Assembly: GCA_030916925.1 (NCBI GenBank)
Contig: JAUPVU010000077.1
Coordinates: 1 to 6,798, forward strand
Direction: 5' to 3'
DNA: 6,798 nucleotides
DNA from: Patescibacteria group bacterium
GTDB taxonomy: Bacteria; Patescibacteriota; WWE3; 2-01-FULL-39-13
The notes under the pieces were generated by a model that worked only from the letters and a program-made list of their open reading frames with translations, had not been told where the DNA came from and searched no databases. Positions within the stretch are counted from its first letter, which is position 1; each line of letters starts with the position of its first letter. The translations under genes and the position numbers were made by a program. Shown piece after piece: positions 1-5,205 of the stretch.

Positions 1-281
1 GATGCCGCTGTAGTCTCAACACCTATTGTTGAAAAGATATCTTTGTGAGCAATTGGAATTCCGAAAAGAGGTTTATTCTTTAATATTTCATCACGTGAAG
101 ATTTTGATAATTCTTCATCTAATATACCGGCTTTTTGTAAGGCGGTTTCTTTTGTAATAGATAGAAAGGCATTTAATTTCGGATTATTTGTTTCAATATT
201 GTCTAAAAATTCAGAAATTAATTGAACAACTGTTTTTTCTTTATTAAATATTTTATTATGAAAATTGTTGATAGATATCAT
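1..281 (-). CDS. gatA: Asp-tRNA(Asn)/Glu-tRNA(Gln) amidotransferase subunit A, N-terminal part (3' end outside window)
   Basis: GatA is the amidase subunit of GatCAB. It releases ammonia from glutamine, which is used to convert misacylated Glu-tRNA(Gln) and Asp-tRNA(Asn) to Gln-tRNA and Asn-tRNA in the cytoplasm. Only the first 93 codons are inside the window. They hold the helical N-terminus and the start of the amidase signature, PLFGIPIAHKD at residues 71-81, followed by TIGVETTAA. Lys80 matches the catalytic lysine of the Ser-cisSer-Lys triad; the two serines would lie beyond the window edge. The ATG at 281 overlaps the gatC stop as ATGA, so translation is probably coupled to gatC. It is the last gene seen in the minus-strand run lemA-htpX-gatC-gatA. 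The family call is firm for amidase signature enzymes, and the gatC neighbour makes GatA the specific assignment. Confidence 0.93.
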   Translation of the reverse strand, partial: MISINNFHNKIFNKEKTVVQLISEFLDNIETNNPKLNAFLSITKETALQKAGILDEELSKSSRDEILKNKPLFGIPIAHKDIFSTIGVETTAA

Positions 282-559
282 AAAACTCGATCTGTTGAAA
301 AATATTTATCTGAATGTTCTTTTGCATTCTTCAATGCGTCTTTTCTTTCTAGCGAAGTAGGTTCACCTTCTTGAAAACGATTTTTTGCATCCTTTAAAAC
401 GGTAAAATCTTGTTCAACAGAAGTGACATCAACTTGATTAAGTTTATTTAAATAGCCAATTATATTAGAAATTTGTGGGGTAAATGATTCTATTTCTGCC
501 TCGGTTAATTCTAAATTAGCTAATTTTGCGATTTTTAAAATTTCTTCTTTGGTAATCAT
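278..559 (-). CDS. gatC: Asp-tRNA(Asn)/Glu-tRNA(Gln) amidotransferase subunit C
   Basis: GatC is the small belt-like subunit that wraps around and stabilises GatA in the GatCAB complex. The 93-residue length is usual for the family. Visible hallmarks are the N-terminal helix IAKLANLELTEAEI (residues 10-23), the following helix ISNIIGYLNKLNQVDV (30-45) that corresponds to the family's 'Q..I..Y...L..VD' segment, and the C-terminal end in RVL after a phenylalanine-containing segment (YFSTDRVL). The ATG at 559 lies 2 nt after the htpX stop, and the TGA stop overlaps the gatA ATG, so gatC sits inside one tight operon. The TGA falls exactly at the normal family end, which argues that UGA is a stop codon in this organism. 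An AGGG about 12 nt upstream of the ATG is too far away to be a convincing ribosome binding site. Confidence 0.93.
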   Translation of the reverse strand: MITKEEILKIAKLANLELTEAEIESFTPQISNIIGYLNKLNQVDVTSVEQDFTVLKDAKNRFQEGEPTSLERKDALKNAKEHSDKYFSTDRVL

Positions 560-561
560 AA

Positions 562-1461
562 TTACATTGCCCTGAGTCTAGAAATCCTCTCTTGTACTGG
601 AGGATGTGTACTAAACAAATTTGCAAACCAGTCTGCGTTAACTCCTTTTTTTAAAGGATTAGAAATATATAAATGAGCAGTTGCTTCATTTGCAACTTCG
701 AGAGCCTCAGGATCATTAGCAATAATGGCAAGTGCTTCGGCAAGTCCATCTGGATCTCTTGTAAGTAGTGAAGCAGAAGCGTCAGCCAAGTACTCCCTAC
801 TTCGAGACACAGCAAGTTTAATTAACTGCGCAATAATTGGGCTTATAACAGCCAAAACAAGTGCAACTAACAAAATTATTCCACCGCTACTTCGATTACT
901 ATCGCTAGAACCAAATAATCTACCGCGAAACAAAAAATTGGCCAGCATTGTTACTGAGCCAACCAAAACTACAACAATCGTCATTAATAATATGTCGTAA
1001 TTTTTAATATGTGAGATTTCGTGTGCTAAGACTGCTTCTATTTGTCGTTTATTAAGCTTTTGCATTAAACCTGAAGTTACAGCTATTGCGGAATGTTTAG
1101 TATCTCGTCCAGTCGCAAAAGCATTTGGGGCAGAGTCATCAATAATATATAAATCAGGCGTTTTGGGTAATCCAGAACCAATCGAAAGGTTCTCAACAAT
1201 TCCATATAAGGCAGAATCACGAGAAGGATCGGCTTTTTTAGCGCCCGAAATACCCAGTACCATTTTATCTGAAAAGAAATAACTGGATACAGCACTAACC
1301 GCAGAAAAAACAAATGCGGTTCCCATTACACTAAGTCCCATGCCATATCCATAATAATATTCTCCTAATAAATATCCCAAAAAGGATATAAACATCATAA
1401 AACCTATTATTATAAATGCGGTTTTACGCTTATTAGAATTTATCTGCGAATATATGGTCAT
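562..1461 (-). CDS. htpX: Membrane zinc metalloprotease HtpX (M48 family)
   Basis: HtpX is an integral membrane endoprotease that degrades damaged or misfolded membrane proteins, with its catalytic site on the cytoplasmic side. The 299-residue length fits the family. The sequence shows two N-terminal membrane spans (about residues 14-34 and 42-64). The zinc-binding motif HEISH follows at 147-151 (His147, catalytic Glu148, His151). Two further hydrophobic segments lie at about 157-178 and 195-216, and the third zinc ligand is Glu223 in SREYLAD. The C-terminal STHPPVQERISRL is the usual M48B ending. No active-site residue is missing. The gene begins 12 nt after the lemA stop, an arrangement found in many bacteria, and ends 2 nt before gatC, so all are probably on one transcript. 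No Shine-Dalgarno motif precedes the ATG. Confidence 0.95.
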   Translation of the reverse strand: MTIYSQINSNKRKTAFIIIGFMMFISFLGYLLGEYYYGYGMGLSVMGTAFVFSAVSAVSSYFFSDKMVLGISGAKKADPSRDSALYGIVENLSIGSGLPKTPDLYIIDDSAPNAFATGRDTKHSAIAVTSGLMQKLNKRQIEAVLAHEISHIKNYDILLMTIVVVLVGSVTMLANFLFRGRLFGSSDSNRSSGGIILLVALVLAVISPIIAQLIKLAVSRSREYLADASASLLTRDPDGLAEALAIIANDPEALEVANEATAHLYISNPLKKGVNADWFANLFSTHPPVQERISRLRAM

Positions 1462-1473
1462 TACGATTTAAAA

Positions 1474-2040
1474 TTACTTATCGAATGAGACTTTTATATC
1501 TTCACGCTCAGCTTCATTTGCGGCGAAAAACTGTTCAGAAGAAAAGTTAAAAACTCCAGCGACAATATTACTTGGAAACATCGCAACTTGAGTGTTGTAA
1601 TCTTTAACATTTGCGTTATAAAACCTTCTCGAATAGGCGATTTTCTCTTCGATTTCAGTAACTTTATCCATCAAATTAGTTAATTCTTGGTGAGATCCAA
1701 TTTGTGGGTATGCTTCAACCTGAACTTTTACATCCCTCATCATACTCGAAAGTTGATTCTCAACCTGAGCTCTTTCTTGTAGATTTACTCCCTTTGCGGA
1801 ATCTTCCATAGCTCTAGATCTGAGTTCTGTGATTTTTGTCAAAATCTGCTCATCTACTGCAGTAGCTTTTCTAACTGTTTCGATTAAATCAGGTAACAAA
1901 TCGTATCTTTTCTTCAGTTGAACATCTATGTCAGCCCATGCTTCTTTTACACGTAGTCTTAATTTAACTAATGAGTTATACGAAAACCAAACGAAAGCTG
2001 CTAAAGCAACTGGTATTAACAAAAAGTATATTAGATCCAT
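1474..2040 (-). CDS. lemA: LemA family membrane protein
   Basis: LemA proteins have one N-terminal membrane span and a long helical domain, usually with the N-terminus outside. Their biochemical role is not established, although lemA is commonly found next to htpX or TPM-domain genes. This protein has 188 residues. A hydrophobic span covers about residues 3-22. The typical juxtamembrane helix follows, with YNSL, RVKEAWADIDVQLKKRYDLLPDLIETVRK-type residues at about 21-58. The hallmark C-terminal segments come later: RRFYNANVKDYN, then FPSNIVAGVFNF, then a pair of phenylalanines (QFFAA). It is the first gene of the minus-strand run. A TATAAT hexamer lies upstream at 2070-2075, placing a start of transcription roughly 20 nt before the ATG. 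No Shine-Dalgarno motif is visible. Confidence 0.93.
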   Translation of the reverse strand: MDLIYFLLIPVALAAFVWFSYNSLVKLRLRVKEAWADIDVQLKKRYDLLPDLIETVRKATAVDEQILTKITELRSRAMEDSAKGVNLQERAQVENQLSSMMRDVKVQVEAYPQIGSHQELTNLMDKVTEIEEKIAYSRRFYNANVKDYNTQVAMFPSNIVAGVFNFSSEQFFAANEAEREDIKVSFDK

Positions 2041-2069
2041 AGTTTTAAATAATTATTTACTTGTTTAAG

Positions 2070-2075
2070 ATTATA
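2070..2075 (-). promoter_or_regulatory. -10 element of the lemA-htpX-gatCA promoter
   Basis: Read on the minus strand, this is a perfect TATAAT, 29 bases before the lemA ATG. No good -35 hexamer lies at 16-18 bases. TTGTAT occurs with a spacing of 20. Assigned by position and consensus only. It shares the 71-bp divergent gap with the promoter of the small plus-strand gene. Confidence 0.5.
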
Positions 2076-2096
2076 CCTTTTCGTAGATTTTTAGTA

Positions 2097-2102
2097 TACA
2101 AT
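2097..2102 (+). promoter_or_regulatory. -10 element of the microprotein gene
   Basis: TACAAT matches the -10 consensus at five of six positions and ends 9 bases before the ATG at 2112. Transcription would therefore begin almost at the start codon, giving a leaderless or nearly leaderless mRNA. No convincing -35 hexamer is seen. Confidence 0.4.
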
Positions 2103-2111
2103 TTATGTAAT

Positions 2112-2228
2112 ATGCCTGCTAAGAATTCACATCACGACAAAGTTAAAGATATCATTGCTCAAGGAGTTCTCGTCGCGGTTAGCTCTTTATTACTCGTAAT
2201 AGCATTCCAATCTCTCTTTGCAAACTAG
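2112..2228 (+). CDS. 38-residue predicted single-span membrane protein, function unknown
   Basis: This short gene has a clear layout: ATG, 38 codons, TAG. The N-terminal third is hydrophilic and basic (starts MPAKNSHHDKVKD, with two adjacent histidines and several lysines). The rest, about residues 14-37, is a continuous hydrophobic stretch rich in V, L, I, A and F, so one membrane span is predicted, probably with the N-terminus in the cytoplasm by the positive-inside rule. Support for its being real: it fills an otherwise empty gap exactly, it has a -10-like TACAAT at the right distance, and its stop overlaps the stop of the convergent thymidylate synthase gene in a shared CTAG, a pattern repeated at 4501-4504. 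No family is recognised. It diverges from lemA, so a role at the membrane is possible but unproven. A signal-peptide-like leader is an alternative, but there is no mature domain after it. Confidence 0.65.
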   Translation: MPAKNSHHDKVKDIIAQGVLVAVSSLLLVIAFQSLFAN

Positions 2229-3772
2229 ACTTTTTCAAAATCCAGTGCGTTATCCTGTTTAAAATTTAATTTCAATTTTATTGCAGTCTCAGCTCTCTCA
2301 AATTGTCTTCCCAAATATAGTGCATTACCAAAAGTCGAAACTGCTAAATCTTTATCAATTAAAAATGATAAATCTCTGGCCGCATGAGGTAACATTCCGT
2401 CAATTCGCCATTCCCTTAATTCTTCTGTTCCTTCAGGTGAAATTAATTTGGCTACAATTTCTTCATTAATAACCTCGACAATTATATTTCCTCTTGGATC
2501 CCATTCACAATTGCCTTTATAATTCTCGTCAATTATTTTTTTCGCATCCGAATAATTATGTTCGTAAATGTGAGCCATGTTTGAAATCGTAATTAGTGAA
2601 CCAAGTTTCGAATCAAGTTTTTCAGAAATTTCTTTTTGAAGTTTTCTCAAAGCAAATGCATTTAGTGGCCAAGCGTTGTACATATCATTACTTCTGAAAT
2701 ATGCCGTCATATTCAATTTATCCTGATAGATCTGACATTGGATTAAAAACAGACATGGAATTTTTTTTGAAGGTCTTTGTGGAAAAACATCTATGAAGGG
2801 ATTTCCAAGTAATGCGATGGCTCCTTTGTCATGTTTAAAACCCTGTAATTTACGAATTATGGAAATTGCTACTTGGTCAATTCCTCCCTCGGGAAAATAT
2901 TTTTGAAAGCGATCGATATTTAAGTGAGGATATATTTTTTTTAATTCATTAATTTCCTCATTCGCGAAGTTAAATAATCTCTCCCCGTATGTATAATCCT
3001 CTGTCATTTTATCGGGATTAAAAAATCCTTTGTAGTAGTTATCTAAGTCAGTCGCACTAAACGGCATATAACTTGGAACATTTGGCATTTCAACGTCCTC
3101 CTCAGTAATAATTACCGAGAGATTCAACAATTCCTTCATAGATTTTGAAGTGTTTGAAACATAATTTATAACAGGCTCCGATTCTAAGCCAAATTGCATG
3201 ACGTGCTTAAGAACCGATAAATAAGCCTCTGATATAGTTGAACGACGAATTCGCATTAAATCTACTTCTGATGGAAACACCGAAATATCAGGAGGTGGAG
3301 GTTCGTCGAAAATCTCTGGCTCAGACCATAATGAGATGTCATAGTTGGTTTTTATCTCAGTTTTAAGTGAAGTTAATTTATCGGCTCCACGTAAATCTAC
3401 TAATGAAACTTTTTTTCTCAAGAGATTTATTTTTTCTAATGAAATTTCCTTATCAATTACAGCGGAATCATCACCGATTATTTTATAATTTTCATCGACT
3501 CCATTTTCAAAAAACTTAACTAGCGCTTCGCCACTTTGCATCAAATCATTTCCCACCAGGTAAATATTTTTTATAAACGGATTAGCTAAAATATTTCTTA
3601 ATAGATAGTTGATTCCTTTTTTGGTATATAGTTGACCAAGAACGCAATAGGTTTCGGGAATAGTGAGCTTTTCAATTGTGTCTTTGGGAGTCCAAAGACA
3701 TGCAACAGCGTTCGCGCAATTTAAATTCGAAATTGTTAGTCTGTCTTTAAAATATACGGGCCAATTCTCCAT
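2225..3772 (-). CDS. Archaeal-type thymidylate synthase fused to MtrA-like N-terminal and DUF4346-like C-terminal domains
   Basis: Thymidylate synthase methylates dUMP to dTMP using methylene-tetrahydrofolate or a related pterin. This 515-residue protein appears to have three parts. Residues about 1-110 resemble subunit A of tetrahydromethanopterin S-methyltransferase (CLWTPKD, GQLYTKKGINYL, NPFIKNIYLVGNDL, GVDENYKIIG). A proline-rich linker (PPPP, 158-161) follows. Residues about 175-415 are the synthase. IPCLFLIQ supplies the probable nucleophile Cys340. YFRSNDMYNAWPLNAF (358-373) gives Arg360, Ser361, Asp363 and Asn371 with the same spacing as E. coli Arg166, Ser167, Asp169 and Asn177. AHIYEH supplies His401 and Tyr403, matching His207 and Tyr209. 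Residues about 420-510 (WDPRGN, LYLGRQFERAETAIKL) look like DUF4346. The canonical ThyA C-terminal folate-closing tail is absent. Its TAG stop overlaps that of the convergent microprotein gene. The synthase call is strong; the cofactor and the flanking-domain roles are unknown. Confidence 0.88.
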   Translation of the reverse strand: MENWPVYFKDRLTISNLNCANAVACLWTPKDTIEKLTIPETYCVLGQLYTKKGINYLLRNILANPFIKNIYLVGNDLMQSGEALVKFFENGVDENYKIIGDDSAVIDKEISLEKINLLRKKVSLVDLRGADKLTSLKTEIKTNYDISLWSEPEIFDEPPPPDISVFPSEVDLMRIRRSTISEAYLSVLKHVMQFGLESEPVINYVSNTSKSMKELLNLSVIITEEDVEMPNVPSYMPFSATDLDNYYKGFFNPDKMTEDYTYGERLFNFANEEINELKKIYPHLNIDRFQKYFPEGGIDQVAISIIRKLQGFKHDKGAIALLGNPFIDVFPQRPSKKIPCLFLIQCQIYQDKLNMTAYFRSNDMYNAWPLNAFALRKLQKEISEKLDSKLGSLITISNMAHIYEHNYSDAKKIIDENYKGNCEWDPRGNIIVEVINEEIVAKLISPEGTEELREWRIDGMLPHAARDLSFLIDKDLAVSTFGNALYLGRQFERAETAIKLKLNFKQDNALDFEKV

Positions 3773-3799
3773 CTAGTACATCATACCGAAAGAATAATT

Positions 3800-3805
3800 A
3801 TTATA
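3800..3805 (-). promoter_or_regulatory. -10 element of the thymidylate synthase gene
   Basis: On the minus strand this reads TATAAT, 27 bases before the ATG at 3772. A second hexamer, TATACT, lies 2 bases further upstream (3808-3813). No strong -35 is seen; TTGATT at 3828-3833 is at a poor distance from either. The 51-bp gap 3773-3823 serves two divergent genes. Confidence 0.42.
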
Positions 3806-3809
3806 GTAG

Positions 3810-3815
3810 TATAAT
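3810..3815 (+). promoter_or_regulatory. -10 element of the 226-residue protein gene, implying a leaderless mRNA
   Basis: A perfect TATAAT ends 8 bases before the ATG at 3824. A normal distance from -10 to the transcription start would put the first transcribed base at or within 1-2 bases of the ATG. No -35 hexamer is visible upstream. It overlaps the minus-strand TATACT alternative (3808-3813), so the two divergent promoters may compete. Confidence 0.5.
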
Positions 3816-3823
3816 TACCGTCT

Positions 3824-4504
3824 ATGGAATCAAGTGAAAGTCTGCAACCAACAAATGTTTGGGACGAATTTTTTAACAAACATCCGGGTCTAATTGAAAG
3901 AAACCGGATTGGATACTACGGATATGAGGAAATCATAAGATCTAAGAGTGGAATATATATTAAGCGTACCACTGAAACTGGTAATAATAGCGGACGTGAA
4001 AGAATAGAAATAAAACCTGTTATTGTAAATGGAAGGTTAGTTTGTGGTTCTGCCGGAGTCATAACAAAATATGGCACCCAAGAAGAGGGGAAAAAGGAAC
4101 CAGTTGGACACACTTTTACAACCGAGGCGGAAAGATGGAATCATCAACAACTCTCAGATGAATTAATTCGCTTAAGTGCAGAACCAGAGGGGTGGGAATC
4201 GACCGTTCAAGAACCCAATAATAATGGCCAGGTTTTCATCAAAGAAACTAAAACACTTGAGAACGGTAAAATCACGAGGCACAGTATACTAGAAGGTCCA
4301 GGTAAAGGAAGAATCTGGTCAGTATTTACACCATATGAGCCAGATATAATTGATTTCGTTATATCAGAGTCCGAAGCCTATCAATTAGCAGTACAACTCT
4401 CATATGGAATTACAATAGAACAAGGAGACACTTCTGATAAATCTAGATCAGAAACAGGATCAACACATTATGCTGTTGCTGGAATAAATCTAATAGAAAA
4501 TTAG
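3824..4504 (+). CDS. Hypothetical soluble protein, 226 residues
   Basis: I do not recognise this protein. It has no signal peptide or membrane span and is rich in E, T, S, G, N and R, suggesting a soluble beta-rich cytoplasmic protein. Residues 1-40 contain an aromatic segment (NVWDEFFNKHPGLIERNRIGYYGYEEI). Two later segments look alike. One is GIYIKRTTETGNNSGRER (43-60), followed by HTFTTEAE (96-103). The other is GQVFIKETKTLENGKITR (135-152), followed by DFVISESE (177-184). This hints at an old internal duplication. The tail (200-215) is polar and probably disordered. The ATG at 3824 is chosen because a TATAAT lies just upstream and the frame is open to the TAG. The stop overlaps the stop of the convergent methyltransferase gene by 4 bases. 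Neighbours give no functional clue, as it is divergent from thymidylate synthase. Confidence 0.8.
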   Translation: MESSESLQPTNVWDEFFNKHPGLIERNRIGYYGYEEIIRSKSGIYIKRTTETGNNSGRERIEIKPVIVNGRLVCGSAGVITKYGTQEEGKKEPVGHTFTTEAERWNHQQLSDELIRLSAEPEGWESTVQEPNNNGQVFIKETKTLENGKITRHSILEGPGKGRIWSVFTPYEPDIIDFVISESEAYQLAVQLSYGITIEQGDTSDKSRSETGSTHYAVAGINLIEN

Positions 4505-4506
4505 AT
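4488..4506. terminator. Weak inverted repeat over two convergent stop codons
   Basis: ATCTAAT and ATTAGAT form a perfect 7-bp stem around a 5-base loop (AGAAA), spanning the stop codons of both convergent genes. The stem has only one G-C pair and no T-tract follows on the plus strand, so it is a poor classical terminator. A short T-rich stretch follows on the minus strand. It may act as a weak two-way terminator or simply be chance in AT-rich DNA. Confidence 0.22.
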
Positions 4507-5205
4507 ATTCTTAATTACTGCATATATATTATCCTGACCAGTTTTTCCATCAGCATTGAATAATTCAAAATTCCTGTATTTATTCAGAAGACTTACGACT
4601 TCATCCTGATTAAATAAATGACAGTACCGAACCGCACCCTCAAGATTATCCCATCCAAAAAAGAAATCATTCTCACCCATTTCACTATTTAGTCTAAGTG
4701 CTTCACCAGACAATTTATCAAGGGAAATTATTCCTCTTCTATTTGGATTACTCCAGAAAGTTAAAATTAAAATCCCTTTCTCATTTAGTAAACCGAACAA
4801 CTTGGCAATAACTTGCTCCCTCATTTCCTCCGTTGGAATGTGATGCATAAATCCAAAAGAAACTATCATGTCATATTTTTCCCGGCCCGGTAATTCTTCG
4901 TATAACAAATCACGATTAAAGAATCTGTGTCGTTGATGATGTTTTTCTGCAATACCAAGCAAGTCTTCATTTGAGTCGACTCCAGTATATTTAGGCTCAA
5001 TATTTTGAGAAATTAGGTAATCTAGAAAACGGCCGTTTCCACAAGCGAAATCTAGTATAGTTTGTACGTGGTTTTCTTCTATATAAGTCAAAACCCGCTT
5101 CCATCCATCCCAAGGATGTTGCCTGGTATTTGAAAAGCTTTGGGCGACCTTTTTGTAGAAGTTGTTGTTTAACCTTATAATGGAGTCTATCGTTTCGGCA
5201 TTCAT
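4501..5205 (-). CDS. Trm9/ALKBH8-like SAM-dependent methyltransferase, probable tRNA wobble-uridine modifier
   Basis: This is a class I methyltransferase of 234 residues (from the ATG at 5205). Motif I is LDFACGNGR at 51-59. The SAM-ribose acid is Asp77 in GVDSN, and YDMIVSFGFMHHI is the motif IV region. Two features point to the Trm9 family: the N-terminal FYKKVAQSFSNTRQHPW (16-32), like the 'YD.IA..FS.TR..PW' start of Trm9, and RYCHLF (193-198), like the Trm9 'RYYHLF'. Trm9 methyl-esterifies the 5-carboxymethyl group of U34 in tRNA. The divergent neighbour encodes Elp3, which makes that carboxymethyl group, strongly supporting the role. The start at 5205 is preferred because family similarity begins there. 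In-frame ATG 5223 and TTG 5238 would add residues overlapping elp3. The TAA stop overlaps the convergent gene's stop. A generic small-molecule methyltransferase remains possible; yeast Trm9 needs Trm112, not seen here. Confidence 0.75.
   Translation of the reverse strand: MNAETIDSIIRLNNNFYKKVAQSFSNTRQHPWDGWKRVLTYIEENHVQTILDFACGNGRFLDYLISQNIEPKYTGVDSNEDLLGIAEKHHQRHRFFNRDLLYEELPGREKYDMIVSFGFMHHIPTEEMREQVIAKLFGLLNEKGILILTFWSNPNRRGIISLDKLSGEALRLNSEMGENDFFFGWDNLEGAVRYCHLFNQDEVVSLLNKYRNFELFNADGKTGQDNIYAVIKNI
5153..5181 (+). promoter_or_regulatory. elp3 promoter inside the methyltransferase coding region
   Basis: TTGTAG (5153-5158) and a perfect TATAAT (5176-5181) are separated by exactly 17 bases. 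The predicted start of transcription is near 5188, about 18 bases before the elp3 ATG at 5206. The element lies wholly within the 5' coding part of the opposite-strand methyltransferase gene. The -35 matches only at TTG. Confidence 0.5.

Noticed and set aside
725..1000. Plus-strand open frame of 91 codons inside htpX
   Set aside because: It lies antisense to a well-conserved protease gene, has a low-complexity Ser/Ala start and no promoter. It is a shadow of the real frame.
1083..1313. Minus-strand open frame of 76 codons overlapping htpX in another frame
   Set aside because: It covers the part of htpX encoding the region before the zinc motif and shows no recognisable features.
2217..2224. 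Palindrome TTTGCAAA just before the CTAG stop overlap
   Set aside because: It has no loop and no T-tract geometry for a terminator, and it lies within coding sequence on the plus strand. Chance is likely.
3916..4113. Minus-strand open frame of 65 codons opposite the hypothetical gene
   Set aside because: No promoter or family signal is seen, and the plus-strand frame is longer, has a TATAAT at its start and fits the neighbouring stop exactly.
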